Below, piece by piece: positions 51,914 to 63,967 of a DNA stretch of 64,000 bases. The notes under the pieces were generated by a model, which was not told the DNA's origin, searched no databases, and was given only the letters and a program-made list of their open reading frames with translations. A program made the translations under genes and the position numbers. Positions within the stretch are counted from its first letter, which is position 1. Each line of letters opens with the position of its first letter. Where the stretch lies: positions 868,001-932,000 of the forward strand of contig JAZGUH010000224.1 of NCBI GenBank assembly GCA_037893225.1. Reading direction: 5' to 3'. This stretch comes from Hippasteria phrygiana (lineage: Eukaryota > Echinodermata > Asteroidea > Valvatida > Goniasteridae).

Positions 51914-54697
51914 GTAATATGTACACAGATGTTGGCCGGAAAGAAAATAAACATTGCGAGGTTTGAATTTTCTCCACAAGTTTTAACTCTAGGAAGCCGC
52001 CGATGATTGCAACATGTAGCGCCAGATCTAAGCTATCCATACATGTCAAAATTACTGTATTTGGTTGATATTTCATGCAATTATGAATGAGTAGAGCAAG
52101 TCCATACCCCAGGGAATTTGACAGTCATGGAGCAATAAATAGAAGGTAATATGCACACAGATGTTGGCCGGAAAGAAAATAAACATTGCGAGGTTTGAAT
52201 TTTCTCCACAAGTTTTAACTCTAGGAAGCCGCCGATGATTGCAACATGTAGCGCCAGATCTAAGCTATCCATACATGTCAAAATTACTGCATTTGGTTGA
52301 TATTTCATGCAATTATGAATGAGTAAAGCAAGTCCATACCCCAGGGAATTTGACATGCATGGAGCAATAAATAGACGGTAATATGTACACAGATGTTGGC
52401 CGGAAAGAAAATAAACATTGCGAGGTTTGAATTTTCTCCACAAGTTTTAACTCTAAGAAGCCGCCGATGATTGCAACATGTAGCGCCAGATCTAAGCTAT
52501 CCATACATGTCAAAATTACTGTATTTGGTTGATATTTCATGCAATTATGAATGAGTAAAGCAAGTCCATAACCAAGGGAATTTGACATGCATGGAGCAAT
52601 AAATAGACGGTAGCATGTACACAGATGTTGGCCGGAAAGAAAATAAACATTGCGAGGTTTGAATTTTCTCCACAAGTTTTAACTCTAGGAAGCCGCCGAT
52701 GATTGCAACATGTAGCGCCAGATCTAAGCTATCCATACATGTCAAAATTACTGTATTTGGTTGATATTTCATGCAATTATGAATGAGTAAAGCAAGTCCA
52801 TACCCCAGGGAATTTGACATGCATGGAGCAATAAATAGACGGTAATATGTACACAGATGTTGGCCGGAAAGAAAATAAACATTGCGAGGTTTGAATTTTC
52901 TCCACAAGTTTTAACTCTAGGAAGCCGCCGATGATTGCAACATGTAGCGCCAGATCTAAGCTATCCATACATGTCAAAATTACGGTATTTGGTTGATATT
53001 TCATGCAATTATGAATGAGTAGAGCAAGTCCATACCCCAGGGAATTTGACAGTCATGGAGCAATAAATAGAAGGTAATATGCACACAGATGTTGGCCGGA
53101 AAGAAAATAAACATTGCGAGGTTTGAATTTTCTCCACAAGTTTTAACTCTAGGAAGCCGCCGATGATTGCAACATGTAGCGCCAGATCTAAGCTATCCAT
53201 ACATGTCAAAATTACTGCATTTGGTTGATATTTCATGCAATTATGAATGAGTAAAGCAAGTCCATACCCCAGGGAATTTGACATGCATGGAGCAATAAAT
53301 AGACGGTAATATGTACACAGATGTTGGCCGGAAAGAAAATAAACATTGCGAGGTTTGAATTTTCTCCACAAGTTTTAACTCTAAGAAGCCGCCGATGATT
53401 GCAACATGTAGCGCCAGATCTAAGCTATCCATACATGTCAAAATTACTGTATTTGGTTTATATTTCATGCAATTATGAATGAGTAAAGCAAGTCCATACC
53501 CCAGGGAATTTGACATGCATGGAGCAATAAATAGACTGTAACATGTACACAGATGTTGGCCGGAAAGAAAATACACATTGCGAGGTTTGAATTTTCTCCA
53601 CAAGTTTTAACTCTAGGAAGCCGCCGATGATTGCAACATGTAGCGCCAGATCTAAGCTATCCATACATGTCAAAATTACTGCATTTGGTTGATATTTCAT
53701 GCAATTATGAATGAGTAAAGCAAGTCCATACCCAAGGGAATTTGACATGCATGGAGCAATAAATAGACGGTAACATGTACACAGATGTTGGCCGGAAAGA
53801 AAATAAACATTGCGAGGTTTGAATTTTCTCCACAAGTTTTAACTCTAAGAAGCCGCCGATGATTGCAACATGTAGCGCCAGATCTAAGCTATCCATACAT
53901 GTCAAAATTACTGTATTTGGTTTATATTTCATGCAATTATGAATGAGTAAAGCAAGTCCATACCCCAGGGAATTTGACATGCATGGAGCAATAAATAGAC
54001 GGTAACATGTACACAGATGTTGGCCGGAAAGAAAATAAACATTGCGAGGTTTGAATTTTCTCCACAAGTTTTAACTCTAGGAAGCCGCCGATGATTGCAA
54101 CATGTAGCGCCAGATCTAAGCTATCCATACATGTCAAAATTACTGCATTTGGTTGATATTTCATGCAATTATGAATGAATAAAGCAAGTCCATACCCCAG
54201 GGAATTTGACGTGCATGGAGCAATAAATAGACGGTAATATGCACACAGATGTTGGCCGGAAAGAAAATAAACATTGCGAGGTTTGAATTTTCTCCACAAG
54301 TTTTAACTCTAGGAAGCCGCCGATGATTGCAACATGTAGCGCCAGATCTAAGTTATCCATACATGTCAAAATTACTGTATTTGGTTGATATTTCATGCAA
54401 TTATGAATGAGTAAAGCAAGTCCATACCCAAGGGAATTTGACATGCATGGAGCAATAAATAGACGGTAGCATGTACACAGATGTTGGCCGGAAAGAAAAT
54501 AAACATTGCGAGGTTTGAATTTTCTCCACAAGTTTTAACTCTAGGAAGCCGCCGATGATTGCAACATGTAGCGCCAGATCTAAGCTATCCATACATGTCA
54601 AAATTACTGTATTTGGTTGATATTTCATGCAATTATGAATGAGTAAAGCAAGTCCATACCCCAGGGAATTTGACATGCATGGAGCAATAAATAGACG
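51914..54697. repeat. 12-unit block copied from 35240-38023
   Basis: Units 225-236, order 3-1-4-1-3-1-1-4-1-2-5-1, identical in order to units 153-164. The offset is 16,674 bp throughout: 72 units minus the 30 bp of deletions in between. Shared private markers are G to T (36863/53537) and A to C (36900/53574). Similarity probably begins inside the preceding unit. Private changes since the copy include 'ataaccaagg' near 52570 and 'ttacggtat' near 52983. Confidence 0.9.
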
Positions 54698-57600
54698 GTA
54701 ATATGTACACAGATGTTGGCCGGAAAGAAAATAAACATTGCGAGGTTTGAATTTTCTCCACAAGTTTTAACTCTAAGAAGCCGCCGATGATTGCAACATG
54801 TAGCGCCAGATCTAAGCTATCCATACATGTCAAAATTACTGTATTTGGTTTATATTTCATGCAATTATGAATGAGTAAAGCAAGTCCATACCCCACGGAA
54901 TTTGACATGCATGGAGCAATAAATAGACGGTAACATGTACACAGATGTTGGCCGGAAAGAAAATAAACATTGCGAGGTTTGAATTTTCTCCACAAGTTTT
55001 AACTCTAGGAAGCCGCCGATGATTGCAACATGTAGCGCCAGATCTAAGCTATCCATACATGTCAAAATTACTGCATTTGGTTGATATTTCATGCAATTAT
55101 GAATGAGTAAAGCAAGTCCATACCCCAGGGAATTTGACATGCATGGAGCAATAAATAGACGGTAATATGTACACAGATGTTGGCCGGAAAGAAAATAAAC
55201 ATTGCGAGGTTTGAATTTTCTCCACAAGTTTTAACTCTAAGAAGCCGCCGATGATTGCAACATGTAGCGCCAGATCTAAGCTATCCATACATGTCAAAAT
55301 TACTGTATTTGGTTTATATTTCATGCAATTATGAATGAGTAAAGCAAGTCCATACCCCAGGGAATTTGACATGCATGGAGCAATAAATAGACGGTAACAT
55401 GTACACAGATGTTGGCCGGAAAGAAAATAAACATTGCGAGGTTTGAATTTTCTCCACAAGTTTTAACTCTAGGAAGCCGCCGATGATTGCAACATGTAGC
55501 GCCAGATCTAAGCTATCCATACATGTCAAAATTACTGCATTTGGTTGATATTTCATGCAATTATGAATGAATAAAGCAAGTCCATACCCCAGGGAATTTG
55601 ACGTGCATGGAGCAATAAATAGACGGTAATATGCACACAGATGTTGGCCGGAAAGAAAATAAACATTGCGAGGTTTGAATTTTCTCCACAAGTTTTAACT
55701 CTAGGAAGCCGCCGATGATTGCAACATGTAGCGCCAGATCTAAGCTATCCATACATGTCAAAATTACTGTATTTGGTTGATATTTCATGCAATTATGAAT
55801 GAGTAAAGCAAGTCCATACCCAAGGGAATTTGACGTGCATGGAGCAATAAATAGACGGTAACATGTACACAGATGTTGGCCGGAAAGAAAATAAACATTG
55901 CGAGGTTTGAATTTTCTCCACAAGTTTTAACTCTAGGAAGCCGCCGATGATTGCAACATGTAGCGCCAGATCTAAGCTATCCATACATGTCAAAATTACT
56001 GTATTTGGTTGATATTTCATGCAATTATGAATGAGTAAAGCAAGTCCATACCCCAGGGAATTTGACATGCATGGAGCAATAAATAGACGGTAACATGTAC
56101 ACAGATGTTGGCCGGAAAGAAAATAAACATTGCGAGGTTTGAATTTTCTCCACAAGTTTTAACTCTAGGAAGCCGCCGATGATTGCAACATGTAGCGCCA
56201 GATCTAAGCTATCCATACATGTCAAAATTAATGCATTTGGTTGATATTTCATGCAATTATGAATGAATAAAGCAAGTCCATACCCCAGGGAATTTGACGT
56301 GCATGGAGCAATAAATAGACGGTAATATGCACACAGATGTTGGCCGGAAAGAAAATAAACATTGCGAGGTTTGAATTTTCTCCACAAGTTTTAACTCTAG
56401 GAAGCCGCCGATGATTGCAACATGTAGCGCCAGATCTAAGCTATCCATACATGTCAAAATTACTGTATTTGGTTGATATTTCATGCAATTATTAATGAGT
56501 AAAGCAAGTCCATACCCAAGGGAATTTGACATGCATGGAGCAATAAATAGACGGTAACATGTACACAGATGTTGGCCGGAAAGAAAATAAACATTGCGAG
56601 GTTTGAATTTTCTCCACAAGTTTTAACTCTAGGAAGCCGCCGATGATTGCAACATGTAGCGCCAGATCTAAGCTATCCATACATGTCAAAATTACTGCAT
56701 TTGGTTGATATTTCATGCAATTATGAATGAGTAAAGCAAGTCCATACCCCAGGGAATTTGACATGCATGGAGCAATAAATAGACGGTAATATGTACACAG
56801 ATGTTGGCCGGAAAGAAAATAAACATTGCGAGGTTTGAATTTTCTCCACAAGTTTTAACTCTAAGAAGCCGCCGATGATTGCAACATGTAGCGCCAGATC
56901 TAAGCTATCCATACATGTCAAAATTACTGTATTTGGTTTATATTTCATGCAATTATGAATGAGTAAAGCAAGTCCATACCCCAGGGAATTTGACATGCAT
57001 GGAGCAATAAATAGACGGTAACATGTACACAGATGTTGGCCGGAAAGAAAATAAACATTGCGAGGTTTGAATTTTCTCCACAAGTTTTAACTCTAGGAAG
57101 CCGCCGATGATTGCAACATGTAGCGCCAGATCTAAGCTATCCATACATGTCAAAATTACTGCATTTGGTTGATATTTCATGCAATTATGAATGAGTAAAG
57201 CAAGTCCATACCCCAGGGAATTTGACATGCATGGAGCAATAAATAGACGGTAATATGTACACAGATGTTGGCCGGAAAGAAAATAAACATTGCGAGGTTT
57301 GAATTTTCTCCACAAGTTTTAACTCTAAGAAGCCGCCGATGATTGCAACATGTAGCGCCAGATCTAAGCTATCCATACATGTCAAAATTACTGTATTTGG
57401 TTTATATTTCATGCAATTATGAATGAGTAAAGCAAGTCCATACCCCAGGGAATTTGACATGCATGGAGCAATAAATAGACGGTAACATGTACACAGATGT
57501 TGGCCGGAAAGAAAATAAACATTGCGAGGTTTGAATTTTCTCCACAAGTTTTAACTCTAGGAAGCCGCCGATGATTGCAACATGTAGCGCCAGATCTAAG

Positions 57601-60497
57601 CTATCCATACATGTCAAAATTACTGCATTTGGTTGATATTTCATGCAATTATGAATGAATAAAGCAAGTCCATACCCCAGGGAATTTGACGTGCATGGAG
57701 CAATAAATAGACGGTAATATGCACACAGATGTTGGCCGGAAAGAAAATAAACATTGCGAGGTTTGAATTTTCTCCACAAGTTTTAACTCTAGGAAGCCGC
57801 CGATGATTGCAACATGTAGCGCCAGATCTAAGCTATCCATACATGTCAAAATTACTGTATTTGGTTGATATTTCATGCAATTATGAATGAGTAAAGCAAG
57901 TCCATACCCAAGGGAATTTGACGTGCATGGAGCAATAAATAGACGGTAACATGTACACAGATGTTGGCCGGAAAGAAAATAAACATTGCGAGGTTTGAAT
58001 TTTCTCCACAAGTTTTAACTCTAGGAAGCCGCCGATGATTGCAACATGTAGCGCCAGATCTAAGCTATCCATACATGTCAAAATTACTGTATTTGGTTGA
58101 TATTTCATGCAATTATGAATGAGTAAAGCAAGTCCATACCCCAGGGAATTTGACATGCATGGAGCAATAAATAGACGGTAACATGTACACAGATGTTGGC
58201 CGGAAAGAAAATAAACATTGCGAGGTTTGAATTTTCTCCACAAGTTTTAACTCTAGGAAGCCGCCGATGATTGCAACATGTAGCGCCAGATCTAAGCTAT
58301 CCATACATGTCAAAATTACTGCATTTGGTTGATATTTCATGCAATTATGAATGAATAAAGCAAGTCCATACCCCAGGGAATTTGACATGCATGGAGCAAT
58401 AAATAGACGGTAATATGCACACAGATGTTGGCCGGAAAGAAAATAAACATTGCGAGGTTTGAATTTTCTCCACAAGTTTTAACTCTAGGAAGCCGCCGAT
58501 GATTGCAACATGTAGCGCCAGATCTAAGCTATCCATACATGTCAAAATTACTGCATTTGGTTGATATTTCATGCAATTATGAATGAGTAAAGCAAGTCCA
58601 TACCCCAGGGAATTTGACATGCATGGAGCAATAAATAGACGGTAATATGTACACAGATGTTGGCCGGAAAGAAAATAAACATTGCGAGGTTTGAATTTTC
58701 TCCACAAGTTTTAACTCTAAGAAGCCGCCGATGATTGCAACATGTAGCGCCAGATCTAAGCTATCCATACATGTCAAAATTACTGTATTTGGTTTATATT
58801 TCATGCAATTATGAATGAGTAAAGCAAGTCCATACCCCAGGGAATTTGACATGCATGGAGCAATAAATAGACGGTAACATGTACACAGATGTTGGCCGGA
58901 AAGAAAATAAACATTGCGAGGTTTGAATTTTCTCCACAAGTTTTAACTCTAGGAAGCCGCCGATGATTGCAACATGTAGCGCCAGATCTAAGCTATCCAT
59001 ACATGTCAAAATTACTGCATTTGGTTGATATTTCATGCAATTATGAATGAGTAAAGCAAGTCCATACCCCAGGGAATTTGACATGCATGGAGCAATAAAT
59101 AGACGGTAATATGTACACAGATGTTGGCCGGAAAGAAAATAAACATTGCGAGGTTTGAATTTTCTCCACAAGTTTTAACTCTAAGAAGCCGCCGATGATT
59201 GCAACATGTAGCGCCAGATCTAAGCTATCCATACATGTCAAAATTACTGTATTTGGTTTATATTTCATGCAATTATGAATGAGTAAAGCAAGTCCATACC
59301 CCAGGGAATTTGACATGCATGGAGCAATAAATAGACGGTAACATGTACACAGATGTTGGCCGGAAAGAAAATAAACATTGCGAGGTTTGAATTTTCTCCA
59401 CAAGTTTTAACTCTAGGAAGCCGCCGATGATTGCAACATGTAGCGCCAGATCTAAGCTATCCATACATGTCAAAATTACTGCATTTGGTTGATATTTCAT
59501 GCAATTATGAATGAATAAAGCAAGTCCATACCCCAGGGAATTTGACGTGCATGGAGCAATAAATAGACGGTAATATGCACACAGATGTTGGCCGGAAAGA
59601 AAATAAACATTGCGAGGTTTGAATTTTCTCCACAAGTTTTAACTCTAGGAAGCCGCCGATGATTGCAACATGTAGCGCCAGATCTAAGCTATCCATACAT
59701 GTCAAAATTACTGTATTTGGTTGATATTTCATGCAATTATGAATGAGTAAAGCAAGTCCATACCCAAGGGAATTTGACGTGCATGGAGCAATAAATAGAC
59801 GGTAACATGTACACAGATGTTGGCCGGAAAGAAAATAAACATTGCGAGGTTTGAATTTTCTCCACAAGTTTTAACTCTAGGAAGCCGCCGATGATTGCAA
59901 CATGTAGCGCCAGATCTAAGCTATCCATACATGTCAAAATTACTGTATTTGGTTGATATTTCATGCAATTATGAATGAGTAAAGCAAGTCCATACCCCAG
60001 GGAATTTGACATGCATGGAGCAATAAATAGACGGTAACATGTACACAGATGTTGGCCGGAAAGAAAATAAACATTGCGAGGTTTGAATTTTCTCCACAAG
60101 TTTTAACTCTAGGAAGCCGCCGATGATTGCAACATGTAGCGCCAGATCTAAGCTATCCATACATGTCAAAATTACTGCATTTGGTTGATATTTCATGCAA
60201 TTATGAATGAATAAAGCAAGTCCATACCCCAGGGAATTTGACATGCATGGAGCAATAAATAGACGGTAATATGCACACAGATGTTGGCCGGAAAGAAAAT
60301 AAACATTGCGAGGTTTGAATTTTCTCCACAAGTTTTAACTCTAGGAAGCCGCCGATGATTGCAACATGTAGCGCCAGATCTAAGCTATCCATACATGTCA
60401 AAATTACTGTATTTGGTTGATATTTCATGCAATTATTAATGAGTAAAGCAAGTCCATACCCAAGGGAATTTGACATGCATGGAGCAATAAATAGACG
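54698..60497. repeat. 9-unit and 8-unit higher-order repeats (periods 2,088 and 1,856 bp)
   Basis: Units 237-245 (54698-56785), 246-253 (56786-58641) and 254-261 (58642-60497) share a core 1-1-1-2-4g. The first copy has nine units, the next two have eight. The mixed unit 4g (197 A with GTG at 210-212) is found only here, in all three copies (near 55835, 57923 and 59779). A private G to T ('attaatgag') at 56493 and 60437 is shared by the first and third copies but absent from the middle one, where the corresponding unit is missing or replaced. Confidence 0.88.
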
Positions 60498-60729
60498 GTA
60501 GCATGTACACAGATGTTGGCCGGAAAGAAAATAAACATTGCGAGGTTTGAATTTTCTCCACAAGTTTTAACTCTAGGAAGCCGCCGATGATTGCAACATG
60601 TAGCGCCAGATCTAAGCTATCCATACATGTCAAAATTACTGTATTTGGTTGATATTTCATGCAATTATGAATGAGTAAAGCAAGTCCATACCCCAGGGAA
60701 TTTGACATGCATGGAGCAATAAATAGACG
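60498..60729. repeat. Type 1 satellite unit preceding cassette copy 4
   Basis: Unit 262 corresponds to unit 217 (50068-50299) at the same 10,430-bp offset as cassette copies 3 and 4. The displaced copy therefore starts at or before this unit, overlapping the end of the 8-unit repeat. Confidence 0.75.
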
Positions 60730-62343
60730 GTAACATGTACACAGATGTTGGCCGGAAAGAAAATAAACATTGCGAGGTTTGAATTTTCTCCACAAGTTTT
60801 AACTCTAGGAAGCCGCCGATGATTGCAACATGTAGCGCCAGATCTAAGCTATCCATACATGTCAAAATTACTGCATTTGGTTGATATTTCATGCAATTAT
60901 GAATGAATAAAGCAAGTCCATACCCCAGGGAATTTGACGTGCATGGAGCAATAAATAGACGGTAATATGCACACAGATGTTGGCCGGAAAGAAAATAAAC
61001 ATTGCGAGGTTTGAATTTTCTCCACAAGTTTTAACTCTAGGAAGCCGCCGATGATTGCAACATGTAGCGCCAGATCTAAGCTATCCATACATGTCAAAAT
61101 TACTGTATTTGGTTGATATTTCATGCAATTATGAATGAGTAAAGCAAGTCCATACCCCAGGGAATTTGACATCCATGGAGCAATAAATAGACGGTAACAT
61201 GTACACAGATGTTGGCCGGAAAGAAAATAAACATTGCGAGGTTTGAATTTTCTCCACAAGTTTTAACTCTAGGAAGCCGCCGATGATTGCAACATGTAGC
61301 GCCAGATCTAAGCTATCCATACATGTCAAAATTACTGTATTTGGTTGATATTTCATGCAATTATGAATGAGTAGAGCAAGTCCATACCCCAGGGAATTTG
61401 ACATGCATGGAGCAATAAATAGAAGGTAATATGCACACAGATGTTGGCCGGAAAGAAAATAAACATTGCGAGGTTTGAATTTTCTCCACAGGTTTTATCT
61501 CTAGGAAGCCGCCGATGATTGCAACATGTAGCGCCAGATCTAAGCTATCCATACATGTCAAAATTACTGTATTTGGTTTATATTTCATGCAATTATGAAT
61601 GAGTAAAGCAAGTCATACCCCAGGGAATTTGACATGCATGGAGCAATAAATTATGTACACAGATGTTGGCCGGAAAGAAAATAAACATTGCGAGGTTTGA
61701 ATTTTCTCCACAAGTTTTAACTCTAAGAAGCCGCCGATGATTGCAACATGTAGCGCCAGATCTAAGCTATCCATACATGTCAAAATTACTGCATTTGGTT
61801 GATATTTCATGCAATTATGAATGAATAAAGCAAGTCCATACCCCAGGGAATTTGACAGTCATGGAGCAATAAATAGACGGTAATATGCACACAGATGTTG
61901 GCCGGAAAGAAAATAAACATTGCGAGGTTTGAATTTTCTCCACAAGTTTTAACTCTAGGAAGCCGCCGATGATTGCAACATGTAGCGCCAGATCTAAGCT
62001 ATCCATACATGTCAAAATTACTGCATTTGGTTGATATTTCATGCAATTATGAATGAGTAAAGCAAGTCCATACCCAAGGGAATTTGACATGCATGGAGCA
62101 ATAAATAGACGGTAGCATGTACACAGATGTTGGCCGGAAAGAAAATAAACATTGCGAGGTTTGAATTTTCTCCACAAGTTTTAACTCTAGGAAGCCGCCG
62201 ATGATTGCAACATGTAGCGCCAGATCTAAGCTATCCATACATGTCAAAATTACTGTATTTGGTTGATATTTCATGCAATTATGAATGAGTAAAGCAAGTC
62301 CATACCCCAGGGAATTTGACATGCATGGAGCAATAAATAGACG
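60730..62343. repeat. 1,614-bp 7-unit cassette, copy 4 (displaced)
   Basis: Units 263-269, order 2-6-7-1**-2c-4-1, matching copy 3 at an offset of 10,430 bp. Length markers lie at 61614 and junction 61651/61652. It is separated from the other copies by the 9/8-unit repeats and the 12-unit block, so it was moved or copied as a multi-kilobase segment. Confidence 0.92.
61426..61651. repeat. Unit 266, double-deletion unit of cassette copy 4
   Basis: Same marker set as unit 202, with deletions at 61614 and 61651/61652, 10,430 bp from unit 221. Confidence 0.93.
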
Positions 62344-63967
62344 GTAATATGTACACAGATGTTGGCCGGAAAGAAAATAAACATTGCGAGGTTTGAATTT
62401 TCTCCACAAGTTTTAACTCTAGGAAGCCGCCGATGATTGCAACATGTAGCGCCAGATCTAAGCTATCCATACATGTCAAAATTACTGTATTTGGTTGATA
62501 TTTCATGCAATTATGAATGAGTAGAGCAAGTCCATACCCCAGGGAATTTGACAGTCATGGAGCAATAAATAGAAGGTAATATGCACACAGATGTTGGCCG
62601 GAAAGAAAATAAACATTGCGAGGTTTGAATTTTCTCCACAAGTTTTAACTCTAGGAAGCCGCCGATGATTGCAACATGTAGCGCCAGATCTAAGCTATCC
62701 ATACATGTCAAAATTACTGCATTTGGTTGATATTTCATGCAATTATGAATGAGTAAAGCAAGTCCATACCCCAGGGAATTTGACATGCATGGAGCAATAA
62801 ATAGACGGTAATATGTACACAGATGTTGGCCGGAAAGAAAATAAACATTGCGAGGTTTGAATTTTCTCCACAAGTTTTAACTCTAAGAAGCCGCCGATGA
62901 TTGCAACATGTAGCGCCAGATCTAAGCTATCCATACATGTCAAAATTACTGTATTTGGTTTATATTTCATGCAATTATGAATGAGTAAAGCAAGTCCATA
63001 CCCCAGGGAATTTGACATGCATGGAGCAATAAATAGACTGTAACATGTACACAGATGTTGGCCGGAAAGAAAATACACATTGCGAGGTTTGAATTTTCTC
63101 CACAAGTTTTAACTCTAGGAAGCCGCCGATGATTGCAACATGTAGCGCCAGATCTAAGCTATCCATACATGTCAAAATTACTGTATTTGGTTTATATTTC
63201 ATGCAATTATGAATGAGTAAAGCAAGTCCATACCCCAGGGAATTTGACATGCATGGAGCAATAAATAGACGGTAACATGTACACAGATGTTGGCCGGAAA
63301 GAAAATAAACATTGCGAGGTTTGAATTTTCTCCACAAGTTTTAACTCTAGGAAGCCGCCGATGATTGCAACATGTAGCGCCAGATCTAAGCTATCCATAC
63401 ATGTCAAAATTACTGCATTTGGTTGATATTTCATGCAATTATGAATGAATAAAGCAAGTCCATACCCCAGGGAATTTGACATGCATGGAGCAATAAATAG
63501 ACGGTAACATGTACACAGATGTTGGCCGGAAAGAAAATAAACATTGCGAGGTTTGAATTTTCTCCACAAGTTTTAACTCTAGGAAGCCGCCGATGATTGC
63601 AACATGTAGCGCCAGATCTAAGCTATCCATACATGTCAAAATTACTGCATTTGGTTGATATTTCATGCAATTATGAATGAATAAAGCAAGTCCATACCCC
63701 AGGGAATTTGACGTGCATGGAGCAATAAATAGACGGTAATATGCACACAGATGTTGGCCGGAAAGAAAATAAACATTGCGAGGTTTGAATTTTCTCCACA
63801 AGTTTTAACTCTAGGAAGCCGCCGATGATTGCAACATGTAGCGCCAGATCTAAGTTATCCATACATGTCAAAATTACTGTATTTGGTTGATATTTCATGC
63901 AATTATGAATGAGTAAAGCAAGTCCATACCCAAGGGAATTTGACATGCATGGAGCAATAAATAGACG
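62344..63967. repeat. Terminal mixed segment, units 270-276
   Basis: Order is 3-1-1-1-2a-2-5. The private markers at 63039 and 63076 match 53537 and 53574 at an offset of 9,502 bp. That offset is 928 bp (four units) smaller than the 10,430 bp seen just upstream, so four units are missing relative to the related segment at 51914-53200. The last complete unit is type 5, as expected after a type 2 unit. Confidence 0.85.
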
